Shown: positions 36,801-47,620 of the stretch, piece after piece
How positions within the stretch are numbered: position 1 is the first letter of the stretch
How the letters are laid out: each line of letters begins with the position of its first letter
Source: Archegozetes longisetosus
Taxonomy: Eukaryota; Arthropoda; Arachnida; Sarcoptiformes; Trhypochthoniidae
Direction: 5' to 3'
Assembly (NCBI GenBank): GCA_018873245.2
Contig: JAEMBT020000002.1
Span: 4,978,001 to 5,042,000 of the forward strand
DNA: 64,000 nucleotides
Translations under genes and position numbers: made by a program
Notes under the pieces: generated by a model
Seen by the model: only the letters and a program-made list of their open reading frames with translations
Database searches by the model: none
Told to the model about the DNA's origin: nothing

Positions 36801-37970
36801 TGAAACTTTGTGGACTTCCATTAATGTCATCGCACTTTACTATAACTTTCAGTTCACTAGAATCCTTCGAATTCATATAAAAAATTTCAACATTTTTTAT
36901 TTTATTTTTCATTAATAAATTTTTATTTTAAAATTTCTGTTTCTACAACTTAAACTTTTGGATTAATGTTTTTATCTTGATTTCATAATAATCATTTAAA
37001 ATTAATTCTTATTCCGTTTTCTTTTGATAATGTTCTTAATTTTCATTTATAAATTATTAGAAACTATTCTAATCATCTTAATTTTTGGAAATCCGAAATA
37101 ACTTTAAATTTTAAAATCTGACTTAAAAGACAGAAATTCCTTTATTTCTTCGAATTCTACTGAGATTTTTACGGGACTCTTCTAAAATCTTTTTTATTAT
37201 TTCCAAAATCTTAAAGAATTGATTACGATTAATTTATGCACACACAACAAATAATTTTTCTCAATATGTGACTAAATTGCTACATTTTGTCGAAATGTAA
37301 GAAATTGCATCATAGCCGTGGCCTTCTGTATGAGAAGGGGCTATAGCCCTCCAACAGTTTTTTTCAAAATCTACGTAAGAGCCTGTACTAAGAAATTTTT
37401 ACACGTCACCTTCGAAACTTTATTTAATATATTAATCGATTGTTCATTGTTAAACATAAATTAAGGGTTTTGTTAACAAATTGATATTTGAATATTGAAT
37501 AACGTTGCCTCATCAAATTTCAGTATTTAATTTGAGAATTTTAGCCTATCAGACTAGAAACCATACCCACTGCTATGACTTATATGATTTTGAAACTATT
37601 TTAAGTGTCTATACTAACCGAACGATTAGAACCATGAGTCGGATTATTTTCTATTAAAATCGTTTAAAAACAGTAAGTGCGAAATTCAAATATAAAGTTT
37701 GTATTTATTTCTAGTTTGCTGTAATCTCAAAACTCTGAGTTTGTGATCAAAATTTAATCTTGGACATCATGATTGATTAACTTAGTTCATGAAAGTTTGT
37801 CTTATGTTCTTTAAAAACCGAATACTCACCAAATTTTCTTCACATTTACAAACATTGATCTGTTGCGGACATCCCCATAAAAAATCTCTATAAATGTTTT
37901 GGTCGACATCCAGAACAAATCCATTGATGAGTGAAAGAATTAGTACAACTTTGAGAAACATATGAAGCAT
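9762..37970 (-). CDS. Giant LRR-headed, probably GPI-anchored mucin (about 9,000 residues; frame interrupted)
   Basis: Exon 1 (37970-37830) encodes a signal peptide (MLHMFLKVVLILSLINGFV) and a Cys cluster (CPQQINVCKC). Its donor TTG|GTGAGT joins, in phase 0, the acceptor TTCGAAG| at 36865. Exon 2 (36864-9762) starts with an LRR-like head (VIVKCDD; TNLDYLPDGAF), followed by degenerate then about 260 regular 33-residue Thr/Ser/Glu units, a Thr/Ser-rich unique tail of about 150 residues, and a C-terminal hydrophobic segment (SRLLFICLSFLLLLF) ending at the stop, as in GPI signals. Each unit has 15 Ser/Thr, 3 Pro, 9 acidic and no basic residues, so dense O-glycosylation and extreme negative charge are expected. 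About 25 indels break the frame inside the array; full-length translation is inferred. Likely role: surface or cuticle-lining mucin. Confidence 0.72.
10330..36150 (-). repeat. 99-bp tandem array, about 260 units (33-residue coding VNTR)
   Basis: About 25.8 kb of head-to-tail 99-bp units. The encoded unit contains ESSPEETSTASEP, SETATAT and ITEEEPITT segments. Units differ at a few linked sites: Thr/Ile after Pro, Glu/Asp before TIT, TCA/TCC and GCT/GCA synonymous changes, TTC/TCC on the plus strand. Glu-type units fill both ends and Asp-type units dominate the middle (from about 17 kb to 34.6 kb). Degenerate units flank both ends (10.2-10.33 and 36.15-36.4 kb). Units of 98 bp or other irregular lengths occur about 25 times. 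Confidence 0.97.
36865..37829 (-). other. Intron 1 of the mucin gene
   Basis: The intron begins with GTGAGT and ends at TTCGAAG. The pyrimidine tract is poor, but this is the only AG that keeps phase 0 downstream of an in-frame TAA just before 36912. It contains the 37311-37577 element. At 965 bp it is long relative to the 41-86 bp introns elsewhere in the window, and the inserted element accounts for part of that. Confidence 0.65.
37311..37577. mobile_element. Inverted-repeat element (MITE family 2, copy 1) in mucin intron
   Basis: The ends CATAGCCGTGGCCTTCTG and, inverted, CATAGCAGTGGGTATGG with GGCTATAG/GGCTAAAA sub-termini form imperfect terminal repeats. The interior (AGCCTGTACTAAGAAATTTT, TGTTAAACATAAATTAAG, TTGCCTCATCAAATTTCAG) is shared in the same orientation with the truncated copy at 54210-54420. 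Confidence 0.65.
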
Positions 37971-39937
37971 TTGATTGAAACAAACCTAAACGGAGACACA
38001 AATAGGACTGCACTAGAAGTAATAATAGAATAAAGTCTGTATTTTGCATCCTTAATCTTAATCAAAGGCAATAAATTTTTATATAATTCTGATTATATGC
38101 ATTCATAAAATGAGTTGTATTTCGTATATATCCGCAACACTTTGATGCAGTACAGTTCGTCATATGTTAATACTTTTCATAAATTGGAGCAATTCATAAT
38201 TGTGAAAGTTTAATAATAGCTGTGACTATATAAATTTAGATATAATTGTGATAATATTAAGTATATCAAATTTTAACGTGTAATAAAATGTCCGTTAATA
38301 AAAAGAAAGAGCGCTCATACTTGCCTAAGAAATAGCTAATATATTATATATAAAGTTTTCATTCTGATTCTGAATACATATAAAATGATATGTAAAGAGT
38401 TATGGCAAACTATAAATAATAATCAAGTACTGCATTGAAAACACACAATTACTGTCAACTTAATCATAGATTAGAATAGCTATAAAATATACTAAACATT
38501 TTTACACATATACCTGAATTATTTATTAATATCTTAAGGTTTAAGCTAAATGGTTAAAGTTAAAATATTGTACTGCAGAGTCCCATCTAAAGAATACCAT
38601 ATAGTATTATCTTTTTCGCAGCTTAACTACAATAAACTTTCTAAATGAATATCCAGCAGATAATAAGTCAGTGACATATCTTATTTAAGAGCCTATTTTT
38701 AGAAGAGAATTTTTCATAGAATGACTTTGATTTACTTTTGCAAACAATCGTTTATCAAGAAATACTGATCCGTATTGTGCACTAGATTCTCATTAATTTC
38801 CTTATTTATTTTGTTTATAACAACATAAATGTTTGTGTCTCAACAGAATAACTACAAAAATAAAATCTTTGTCTCGAAGTTCATTGTGTGTGATATTGGA
38901 GTGGTATCTGTCGTGTATTCTAATGATTGCTTTAAAAATGAAGGATGCAAAACTTCCCATGTAATTATTGGAAATCACGAACTCGTCGATAAGATTCTAT
39001 TTGCTAGGTTTGTTAGGCGGTGGCATCCCTTTTATCTTAACAACTCATCTAAAGCTCAAAAATAGTAACGTTTAACACAATTCAAAATCTAAACAAAACT
39101 GAACAGGAAATACGAGCGTGATCTGCAACAATATGTTGTAAATTGAATACGAAGTACTAATTGACTTGGAGTTTAAAAGGATAAACCAAAATTTTGATTT
39201 ATTAAGTTGTCCAACAAAAAGAGAAATGTGAAGTATATACAATTTGAATGCTTAATCTCTAAAATGAATTCTCTTTAATCTGATGAACAGCGCCCTGGCT
39301 TTTGTTTGTGAACCGAAAGTTAACATTGTTCAGTATCAAATAACATTCTTTATTGCTTGTACATCAATAATTATAAACTTGAAGGTTAGATATGTAGTAT
39401 CTCAAGAAGATAACCAACAATAAATGTTACATTATTCTGAAAGTGTTTCAAGTTTAGTCAAAAGTCAATATTTAGTGGCTTAAATCAAATTTCTCAAAGA
39501 TAATTACAAATCAAACTGTATTATAATCCGTGAAAGCAAAACAAAAGATACTTTGCGCTTAATCTCATAATAGCAATGACTATTTATAAACAAAAATTTA
39601 TATAATTGTATTGCTTTGAATAGACATAGGCTTCGCGATGAAGCTTGCCTTGTAATAATCAAAAGTCACGCTTAGACTGAGTTTTGGTAAGGTTTTCAAT
39701 TGTACTCAATTAAACTATTCTAAAATTTAGATGAATGAGTTCGCAAATGAATGCTTTATATTTATCATTGATGAACTCGTGCCAAAACAATTGAATAGAA
39801 GTACTTTAGGCCTAGATATGAGTGACTCTGTCTATATATTTTATATAACATCTTAACTGCCACTCAAAGTTTATCAAGTGATTTGATCAATAATAGATTT
39901 GGCTCAATTCGGCATTTTAAACGTGTCTATAAAAGAA
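37971..39937. other. Intergenic DNA upstream of the mucin
   Basis: AT-rich. A TATATAAAAA-type word on the minus strand near 38085 lies about 110 bp before the mucin ATG and could be its TATA box, but no clear initiator is placed with it. A 78-residue plus-strand ORF (38829-39065) has no recognisable feature. Nothing else is supported. Confidence 0.35.
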
Positions 39938-39943
39938 TTTATT
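39938..39943 (-). terminator. Poly(A) signal AATAAA of the protease gene
   Basis: Minus-strand AATAAA 68 bp beyond the TAA stop of the trypsin-like gene. Confidence 0.5.
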
Positions 39944-40010
39944 GAAATAAAAATTGATTTGAATAAACTTTTTACAATTGATAGTAAAAATTGTTATTTT
40001 AAAGTGAATT

Positions 40011-40939
40011 TTAACCTCCAGTTACACTTTTAATCCAATCGATATAATTAGAAACTCTGGTATAGATGCCCGGTTTACCTCTTTGAGCGCATTGTTCTCC
40101 AAATGAAGTGATGCCATATTGAAGCCAAGTTCCACTCTTGAGCGAACACATAAGTGGTCCACCACTATCTCCCTGACATGTATCTTTTCTGCCTTCTTTG
40201 TAACCGGCACATAGCATAGACTGAGATCTGTAAGTTCTTCCCCAAACACTTTGACAGTAAGTGTTGTCCAAAATCGGTAGCCTAACCTCTTGTAGAACTA
40301 ACGCAGCCCTACCTGAATTGACAGTATTGCCCCAACCCGTCGCGTAACAGTTATTATTATCAACTTCCAAATTACTGGGTAAGCACACTGGCTGTAAGTA
40401 ACTGTGTGCAGTCTTGAAGTCCAACTTTTGGCTCAATTGAATTAGTGCTATATCGTTCTCGCCAGTCCTTGAATTATAGTTGTGTTTAACCACCTGAAAA
40501 TAAGAAATCAAATTTCAAAAGCTTTCCCTTTGAATTTACGAAACATTTGTAAAGTTTTCAAAGTTTATGAGGTTAATACCCGCGCAGCTTTAATTTCGAT
40601 TTCTTTTCCTTCCCTTCGAGAGGTATCGTGTTCTCCTAATATAACTCGTGTATCTAGTAACCTTTGTACAGATCTGGGATCTCCTTCGAGACAATGAGCA
40701 GCCGTTAAGACCTAATTATCGTTTATGAGGCTGGCACCACATTTATAAGTAACTATTTGGTTATTTCTTTGAAATCTAGTATACAATAGCGTCATCCACG
40801 GCCAAGAGAGAGCCTGCGCTGATTGTCCGCCAACAATCCTGGTCGAGTTGGAGAGACCACATCTTTGAGGCTGCGATAAATTATATAGAAATAATAGTTG
40901 AATTAAAATATACTTGCAAATAAGTATTATAACAGACAT
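40011..40939 (-). pseudogene. Trypsin-like serine protease (S1A) with in-frame TAG
   Basis: Exon 1 (40939-40580) gives a signal peptide, RCGLSNSTRIVGGQ activation site and CGASLINDN-TAG-VLTAAHC. Exon 2 (40493-40011) gives the Asp motif ENDIALIQL and the Ser motif KDTCQGDSGGPL, ending at ITSFGEQCA...GIYTRVSNYIDWI. The 86-bp intron (donor CGG|GTATTA, acceptor TTTTCAG|GTG) keeps phase 0. Asp six residues before the catalytic Ser predicts cleavage after Lys/Arg, and the whole is a standard short 280-codon secreted protease with no extra domains. The TAG at 40714-40712 sits where families in this fold almost always have Trp (TGG), one base away, so product would stop before the catalytic His. It is either a recent pseudogene, a null allele or a sequence error. 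Confidence 0.8.
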
Positions 40940-40992
40940 GTTTGCTTATATCTAAATTAATTCAGATGAATGAAACTAAAACTGTTGCCAAT

Positions 40993-41003
40993 CTTATATA
41001 TAG
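40993..41003 (-). promoter_or_regulatory. TATA box of the protease gene
   Basis: TATATATAAG on the minus strand, about 55-65 bp before the protease ATG, with a CATTCATCTG start-like stretch about 30 bp further on. Its spacing is right for an RNA polymerase II core promoter with a short leader. Confidence 0.45.
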
Positions 41004-41201
41004 AGGATTAGATCCGATTGAGTGCAATACACATTACTAATTTAATTAGTTTAGTCATATAGTTTAATTAATTGTCATAACATATGTTTGTTAAACTTGA
41101 ACGCTTTGAACCCGATAGATTCCAAACATGTTTACCAAAAAATTTTCCATCAAATTAATTTATTTCACTATTGTGCTACTCGGTTGAAAGACTGAACGAT
41201 A

Positions 41202-41375
41202 CAATGAGACCCTGCTGTTGTGAATGGCTGGGGACCGATAACCCACATTCACTATTACGAGATATCGCTGTATTGAGGTTAATATTAGTTGAGTGGAATG
41301 TATCAGGACCGAACCATTGCTTTCACCTTACCGAGGATTAACTATAAAGAGGTTCGCAATATCTAGGTACTACTG
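41202..41375. mobile_element. Small inverted-repeat element (MITE family 1, copy 3)
   Basis: TA flanks both ends. The inverted right end CAGTAGTACCTAGATATTG and the left end CAATGAGACCCTGCTGTTG are diverged terminal repeats. The core CATTGCTTTCACCTTACCG corresponds to the cores of the copies at 171 and 5686. Confidence 0.6.
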
Positions 41376-42381
41376 TACTACTAAGCAACAAAGGATAAAA
41401 ATAATAGCTAGTCAAAAAGTTGATTTCTCAGAATTCCTCCCACGTCAATCCATTTTTCTTCACTTTTCAATTAACGCATTCGTCATTATTTCTCGTAAAA
41501 CTATAAGCATGAACATATTTTTAATTGAAAATAATACCGAAATATTGAATCAAAGTGAGTTTTTTATTTTTGGAATATTTTTCAGGAAATATTTTCATTG
41601 AAAGTGTATGATAATCATATAAGAGAGAATAAATATTCACAAGTTATATTAGGGTCAGATCTCATAGAAGTGCAATACACTTGCAGTTGGACGAGTAATA
41701 GCTGCGTAAGAATATTAATTTTTCTGCTTTGAAAGTTCAAATAGATTTGATCCTTCATGAGATAAGTAAATCACTGTAAAAGTAACAAAAAAGAGAATGC
41801 CTCGCATCAGGAAGCTTACAAGGTATAAGGTTTAATCTCATAATAGTTTTTGTAGAAACAAAAATGAAATATTATTGTCAATTAATCTTCAAATCTGATA
41901 AAATAGGAAATGTATAAATAATTTTTCGAGATAGAGTTTTACTCAAACTTATATTGTATTCAAATTAATATGTGTAAACTCAATTTTTTTGTCTCCTTGT
42001 GAATTGACTTACAGTTAAATGATATTTAAATATGAATATATACTTATTTTAAACCCATTTCACCACTTAATATCTTCATAAGTGGTATGGCATTAAAATA
42101 ATAGACGTATAGGTTTCAAAATCTATTGCGAACATTTCATTTGCATGATTATAATAGGGGTAGACCTCATTATGAATAAATCATGTGATAAGCATACTAA
42201 ATAACTGGACGGACACAACGGACGCCAGTAAGATTAAAATGATTTTAAATGCTAAAATATTTATATCACAAGATCATGTCATAAGATGTTTCATATAATT
42301 TAATTGATAGAGATGATTTATGATTTATGTAAAATTCTTTTTGAATATTCAACAATTTATTTAAAGTTATATCAGTGATTG

Positions 42382-42412
42382 TCAGAGTGCCTCTATGGCC
42401 CACTAGTGGGCC
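42382..42412. repeat. Palindrome next to a hAT-like end
   Basis: CAGAGTGCCTCTAT leads into the perfect 16-bp palindrome GGCCCACTAGTGGGCC. CAGnGTG followed by GGCCCACTAGTGGGCC resembles hAT-family MITE termini, but I could not find the opposite end. Confidence 0.35.
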
Positions 42413-44128
42413 GAAGTCAGAAAATTTAACATTAATTCCTATAGGAAACACACGATAAGTCCCGAACAAGTGAACCGCGACAAGTAAAAGTTTGAAAGCA
42501 GTTGGTTTATAGTTTAATAGTAATCATTTACTTGGAATATTTGACTTTGAATAACAATTGTTTTAAGTATTGAAACGACAATGAATTCAAGTTTATATCC
42601 ATTAGAGTGTCTGCCAAATACTTGATGACTCAATTAAAAAAATTAATACGTTCAAAACACTCTATGGTTCTTATACTTCAGTGAATATCTGATAGAATAT
42701 AAGATAGCGAAAAATAGTTTAAAGATTCTAATATATCGGTTATAACGCGTATCAAAAATATCTATGAAAATAAGCTACACCAGAAGTTTAAATTTGAGGA
42801 AGATTTCAAATCTATAATGTAAGTCACATCTCATAAAAATGTTATCTGATGATCATCACGAACTATCATGACAAGAGAAATCATGTTATGCTACATAGAG
42901 AACGTCAAAACTATTAAGACTAATATTAGAAAGTTTTGTTCTCATGAATAAGCTAAATATATAAATGGGAGTTTAAAAACTATTGTATTATGATCCCATG
43001 CTATGTGTACTTTTCTGTAATGTTATTAAAAAGGAAATATACTTTCCTTCGCTTTTAATTTAGAGAGAATGAACTGAATTAAAGTAATTATTCGATAATT
43101 ATATCATAATTTAGCTAATAATAGAATAATGAATAAAACATTAGTCTTACATCAGACCGAAAGCTCTTATTTGAGAACAAATCCTACAATTTTTCCGTTA
43201 ACAGAAACTTTCTGCCCCAAACTTTCGAACACTTATGAATCTAAATTTGCTTTTTGTATGCATCAAAGTTATAATAATATACGTGTAATTACCAACTAGT
43301 TTATTGAATAATTTACATTTCAATAATCTTAAACCTTTAGATTGCTATTTTTCATTTGATTTGCTCGTCAATTTGTTTATTATCAAATATATTACAAACT
43401 TATTACATATTCAATAACTTTTGATTTTATGAACATAGCAGCAAACTTGCTAAATGATTTATGGAAAAACATTTCGATCTAACGATTATGATAATATAGC
43501 CCCAAAGCTCCACGCTATCTACCTTCAAAGAAAAATCAATCATTAGAAAAAAGTTGTTTTTGATGGGTCTTTGTGTGAGAAAATAGAAATTTGCACAAAA
43601 ACTTATTTATGAAAGCATAGTTATTAAAAATAAATAGTTAACAATGTAATAAAAGAGAAATGTACAAATGTTTCTCATGCGATCATTATTCTGGTTGTTA
43701 TGATAACTACGAAGCAGTAAGTGGTCAAAAATGATATTTATATTTGACGGATTCTCCATTGCGAACTAGTCCTTCACCGCCTTTATGAACTATTTCCTAA
43801 GTATATGAGTTATAAATCAAGTTTTTAAAATAGAAGTCTATTAGAAGGGCAAGTCTTGAATCTTTTTCACTGCTGATCTAATTTAAATAACGTTTCACTA
43901 CCACATCAACTGCACGCAAGTTCATGACCTGATAATGTAGTCTCGGTTAACTCTTATACAAGTTTTGGTATCCAGTATTGTAATGATGAGACTTTATAAG
44001 ACGTTGCACTCTTTGATTAGAGCTAATTCTCTTGTTAGTCAAATAGCGGGTGAAAACAAATGCCTTTCAAGACAAGAATATGTGCACTAAAAATGGAACT
44101 TAATTTATACAATCACTTTAATGATAGC

Positions 44129-44136
44129 TATAAAAG
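44129..44136 (+). promoter_or_regulatory. TATA box of the Gly-rich protein gene
   Basis: TATAAAAG, a near-consensus TATA box, 144 bp before the ATG at 44280. It implies a leader of roughly 110-120 bases. Confidence 0.45.
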
Positions 44137-44279
44137 TAGTGCAAACTATTTCTAACTGATTTAATTCCGTTGCTTCAGCCATGAACTAAGCGTCGATTTA
44201 GAAATCTTACTGTTTATCTCCTCACCATTTAAGAGTAAAAGTATTTTTCAATCGTATTCTTCAAAAGTGTTCTTCAAAA

Positions 44280-46089
44280 ATGCTTCTAATCGGAAGACAT
44301 GTTCGCTCTTCTGGACTGCTATTAATGTCAATTTTTGTGCTAAATGTTATTCTTCTAAGTTTTGTTGTTGAAAGTGATGCCAAAATGTCAAAAATAAAAA
44401 TCTTAAAACAAATTTTAAAACATAAACACAAGTTAAAAGCCTTAGCGCTTTTATTATCTTTAGCCAAAAAGAAGTTTATTCCATCAATCGGAGTACTACC
44501 TATTCCTCTTCCGTTGCCATTTCCGTAAGTTTATTAGACTTTCATGGTGGAATGTGATCCGTACTGTAGTTGACCACATTCTACAACAATACTCTGTGAG
44601 TTTAAGTTAAGGTTTACTACAGTCATTATTACATTACTTTAGCTTAACTTAAACATGAGCTTCATTTACGACAATACGGGTCATATTCCACACTATATCC
44701 ATTTATTATATAGTTTATTATACAGGTGTAATACCATAGGTTATATGACTTCGTTTTCCTAACTTTTGCTTACTTTCAATAAATTTTATTCAGTCTGTGT
44801 ATAAAAGTTTATTAAAAACTATTATATCATTAAAGTCCAATGAAAATTTGAGTTAATCATTTTATTAATATATTCAAATTCTATCTAAAAATAATCATAA
44901 TTTTGTGCACTGAAAGCCAAATGTATATTGTTGTTGTTTATTGCTCTTTTCTGTACATAAGTAACCAATTTATTGAAATTGTATTTGAATTCATGAAACA
45001 GACTAAAAATCGAAAAGCCGACTGAATATAAGAAAATAATAAAACCAATGCCAAAGCCAGAGATTACTTATGAGCCATCATATGATATGGGCTCATATGG
45101 TGGCGGTGGACATAATATGTATGAATCTGGAGGCATGGGATACGGTGGCGATGGCGACTCTTACAGTGGGTTCGGAGGCGATGGTGGCTATGGAGGCGGT
45201 GCAGAATATGGGGAAAAGCGGAGGTTATGAAGGTGGCGGTGGTGGCGGTGGTGGCGGAGGTTATGATGGCGGTGGAGATTATGGAGGCGGTGGAGGATAT
45301 GGAGGAGGAATCGAAGACATTGGAATGGGATACGATGGTGGATTGGGTGATATGGGATACGATAGTGGTGGTGATAGTGGTGAAGACACATATGCAGGTG
45401 ATCAGGGATTAGGCGATAATTATGGTGGAGGTGGAAGCGGAGGCGAAGGCGGTGGTTATGGATTCAATGAAGGCTATGGTGGTAATGGCGGTGGTGGAGA
45501 AGGAGGAGGCGGTGGTGGTGGATATGGAGGGAATCATGGTTCAGGCAACAGCTATGGCGGAGGTAGTAGTGGCGGATACGGAAGTAATGTAGAATTGGGT
45601 ATAAGCTTTGGCCCCCACGGTGGCGGCAGCGGTGGCGGTGGATATGGAGGAAATTCCGGTGGGGGCTATTCTGGCGGTGGTGGTGGTGGTGGTGGATATG
45701 AAGGAAATTCTGGTGGAGGCTATTCTGATGGTGGCAGTGGACATGGAGGAAATTCCGGTAGAGGCTATTCTGGCAGTGGTGGTGGATATGGAGGAAATGC
45801 CGGTGGAGGCTATTCTGGTGGTGGTGGCCGTGGCGGCGGATACGGAGGAAATCAGGGTTTTGGTGACCAATATTCAGGCAGTAATGAGGAGGGACGCTAT
45901 AGAGAAGATTTCGAGACTTATGATAAGGAAAGTGGCACTTATCAAGACGTTTCTATAATTGCTAAAGTTATCAAAAATGATGAAAATAATGGTAACTATA
46001 ATCAAAATAATGGCAATTATAATCAAAATAGTGATAGCTATCGCCAAAATAATGATAATAAGTTTAATGGAGAAAGAAGACCATATTAG
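44280..46089 (+). CDS. Secreted Gly/Tyr-rich structural protein, two exons
   Basis: Exon 1 (44280-44524) encodes a hydrophobic signal region (LLLMSIFVLNVILLSFVV), a Lys/Leu-rich segment and IPLPLPF. Its donor CC|GTAAGT joins the acceptor ACAG| at 45001, and phases agree. Exon 2 (45002-46089) continues LKIEKPTEYKKIIKPMPKPE into about 270 residues of GGGYGG, GNSGGGYSGG and similar repeats, and ends in an Asn/Gln-rich tail (NGNYNQNNGNYNQ). The frame slips by one base at a GGGG run near 45211; removing one G restores a continuous 443-residue reading to the stop at 46089. Composition matches cuticular, silk-like or adhesive glycine-rich proteins. Which of these it is cannot be decided from sequence. 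Confidence 0.72.
44525..45001 (+). other. Intron of the Gly-rich gene
   Basis: GTAAGT...GAAACAG, 477 bp, containing the inverted-repeat element at 44544-44696. Confidence 0.65.
44544..44696. mobile_element. Short inverted-repeat element in intron
   Basis: TGGTGGAATGTGATCCGTAC and, inverted, AGTGTGGAATATGACCCGTA, plus an inner pair GAGTTTAAGTTAA/CATGTTTAAGTTAA, form an imperfect stem. It is non-coding. Confidence 0.6.
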
Positions 46090-46977
46090 GACATTTTTGA
46101 AACTCATTAAGGACATTGTAGAAATTTTGAGATTTTTTGGGCTAATTTCTGGACCGTTTTGTTAGCGAGATAAAGATATGAATAGATTTTATGATAAGAT
46201 AGTTTCTAAATGAAGAAACATTTGGCCTTTTATTGTAAATGCTTGGAACATTGTTGTAATGATAGTGAAAACTGAGTTCATTTGTAAATATAGGTTTTTA
46301 AAATTATAATTCAAAAACATATTGTATGCGATGCCGTTCAAAACTCATTAAGTGTATGTCTAGTTATATTTGTATTCTTTTCACTTAGTTGAAAGTTTTG
46401 TAAATTAATGTAGTTTTTCAATTAATTATAGATATAAATCAAAAAGAATATGAATTCTAAGAAACTTCAGTGTTTTCCTGATTTAAGCTCTGACTAAAAA
46501 TATCTATTCCAGGAAAGGATAGAGATCTTTATTGTTTTGTGACCTAATATAACATTTTGTTAATCTTTTGGGTACAACGAAAGTGATTTATAACTTTCTA
46601 AGCGTTTATTTCGTGAACTTATCTATTAAATGTATTGCACGATATTTAAATCAGACAACCATTAGAGCAAACGTTCTGCATATAAATTATTATTTCAAGT
46701 ACGAACAGACTCATACAGGCGACTATTCTATCTTATCGCCGCTTAAGTGTATCTATTATATTTGGAAACCGGATAACAATTATTCAAATATCTTGCTCTT
46801 GGATCCCGAGTTTCAGTTCGCAAACATGCTCAGAAAATAGTTGTAAATTTTAATATGTATTCGATCAAAGGTTGCAATTTTAGACTAAGTTGTACTTGTA
46901 TTATAAGCTTGAATAGTTTAGTATTTAAATAAGTAAATATCAGTTTGGATTATAACGGTAATGAGAAAGACTAAACA

Positions 46978-47540
46978 CTAGGATTCGAAGTCAACTAATG
47001 TGAAATGATCGAAAGGAAAAACTTCGAACCACTTGTATCTCATTTGCCGGACTATAAAAATTACTGCTTTCATAGAGGTGTCTGACTTCACAGCAGTTGC
47101 GCTGCGAGGTTCATCATTCAACAAAACATCTTTTCGACCTGATTCGTACAACTCTTTAGCAACGCCTATATATTTATCTTTCTCGTATTTATTAATAGTC
47201 CAGGTAGATCTCCACTAATTGATGGTTTAAAATTGATTTTGCAGTTCAGGACTATCGAACGCATACGAATAGATTTTAATGAAATAACCTGCAATAACTT
47301 AATAAAGTCTTGATACATCATCAAAGGCGTATGTCTTAAATGTCTTAAGCTAATCACTTTCGAAGGTCTGTCAACAAAGTTTGTTCAAATATGTTTACGA
47401 TTGTTGTCCATTTGCCAGAACATGTCGTTGTTAATAGCTACCGATTCTGTGGTTGATGATTCTTCCTTATTTTGATGTCCTTTTTCAATCATAGAAAAAG
47501 CTGCTTTATTTGTGCTTAAACAAGATAGCAAAACCACATT
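46978..47540 (-). pseudogene. Unidentified broken ORF, about 185 codons
   Basis: A minus-strand reading from 47540 gives STNKAAFSMIEKGHQNKEE, then a TGA at 47387-47385, then KVISLRHLRHTPLMMYQDF and INFKPSISGDLPGLL. After a one-base slip near 47190 it continues KYEKDKYIGVAKELYESGRK to a TAG at 46978. The composition is protein-like and not random AT translation. I do not recognise the family; it could be a retro-copy, a transposase piece or a decayed gene. Confidence 0.4.
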
Positions 47541-47620
47541 TTAAGAGCTCTATACCTGCATTGACTCATAAGCTGATCTTACAGATCTTATACAGCTAAC
47601 TTGTTTATCTTGAACATTAA

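Larger units (their letters stand above)
41004..44128. other. Intergenic DNA
   Basis: It holds one MITE (41202-41375) and a short perfect palindrome (42397-42412). No gene or RNA is supported in the rest. A 67-residue minus ORF at 42266-42469 overlaps the palindrome and shows no domain. Confidence 0.4.

Noticed and set aside
38829..39065. 78-residue plus-strand ORF
   Set aside because: No recognisable domain, signal, splice site or poly(A) support; within expectation for chance.
40022..40249. 75-residue minus-strand ORF in the protease
   Set aside because: Out-of-frame shadow of the catalytic exon.
41293..41601. 102-residue plus-strand ORF
   Set aside because: It starts inside the MITE at 41202-41375 and shows no domain or splice support.
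45188..45870. Minus-strand His/Leu-rich and Ile/Ser/Thr-rich ORFs opposite the Gly-rich exon
   Set aside because: Antisense shadows of GGT/GGA codon repeats with no independent evidence.
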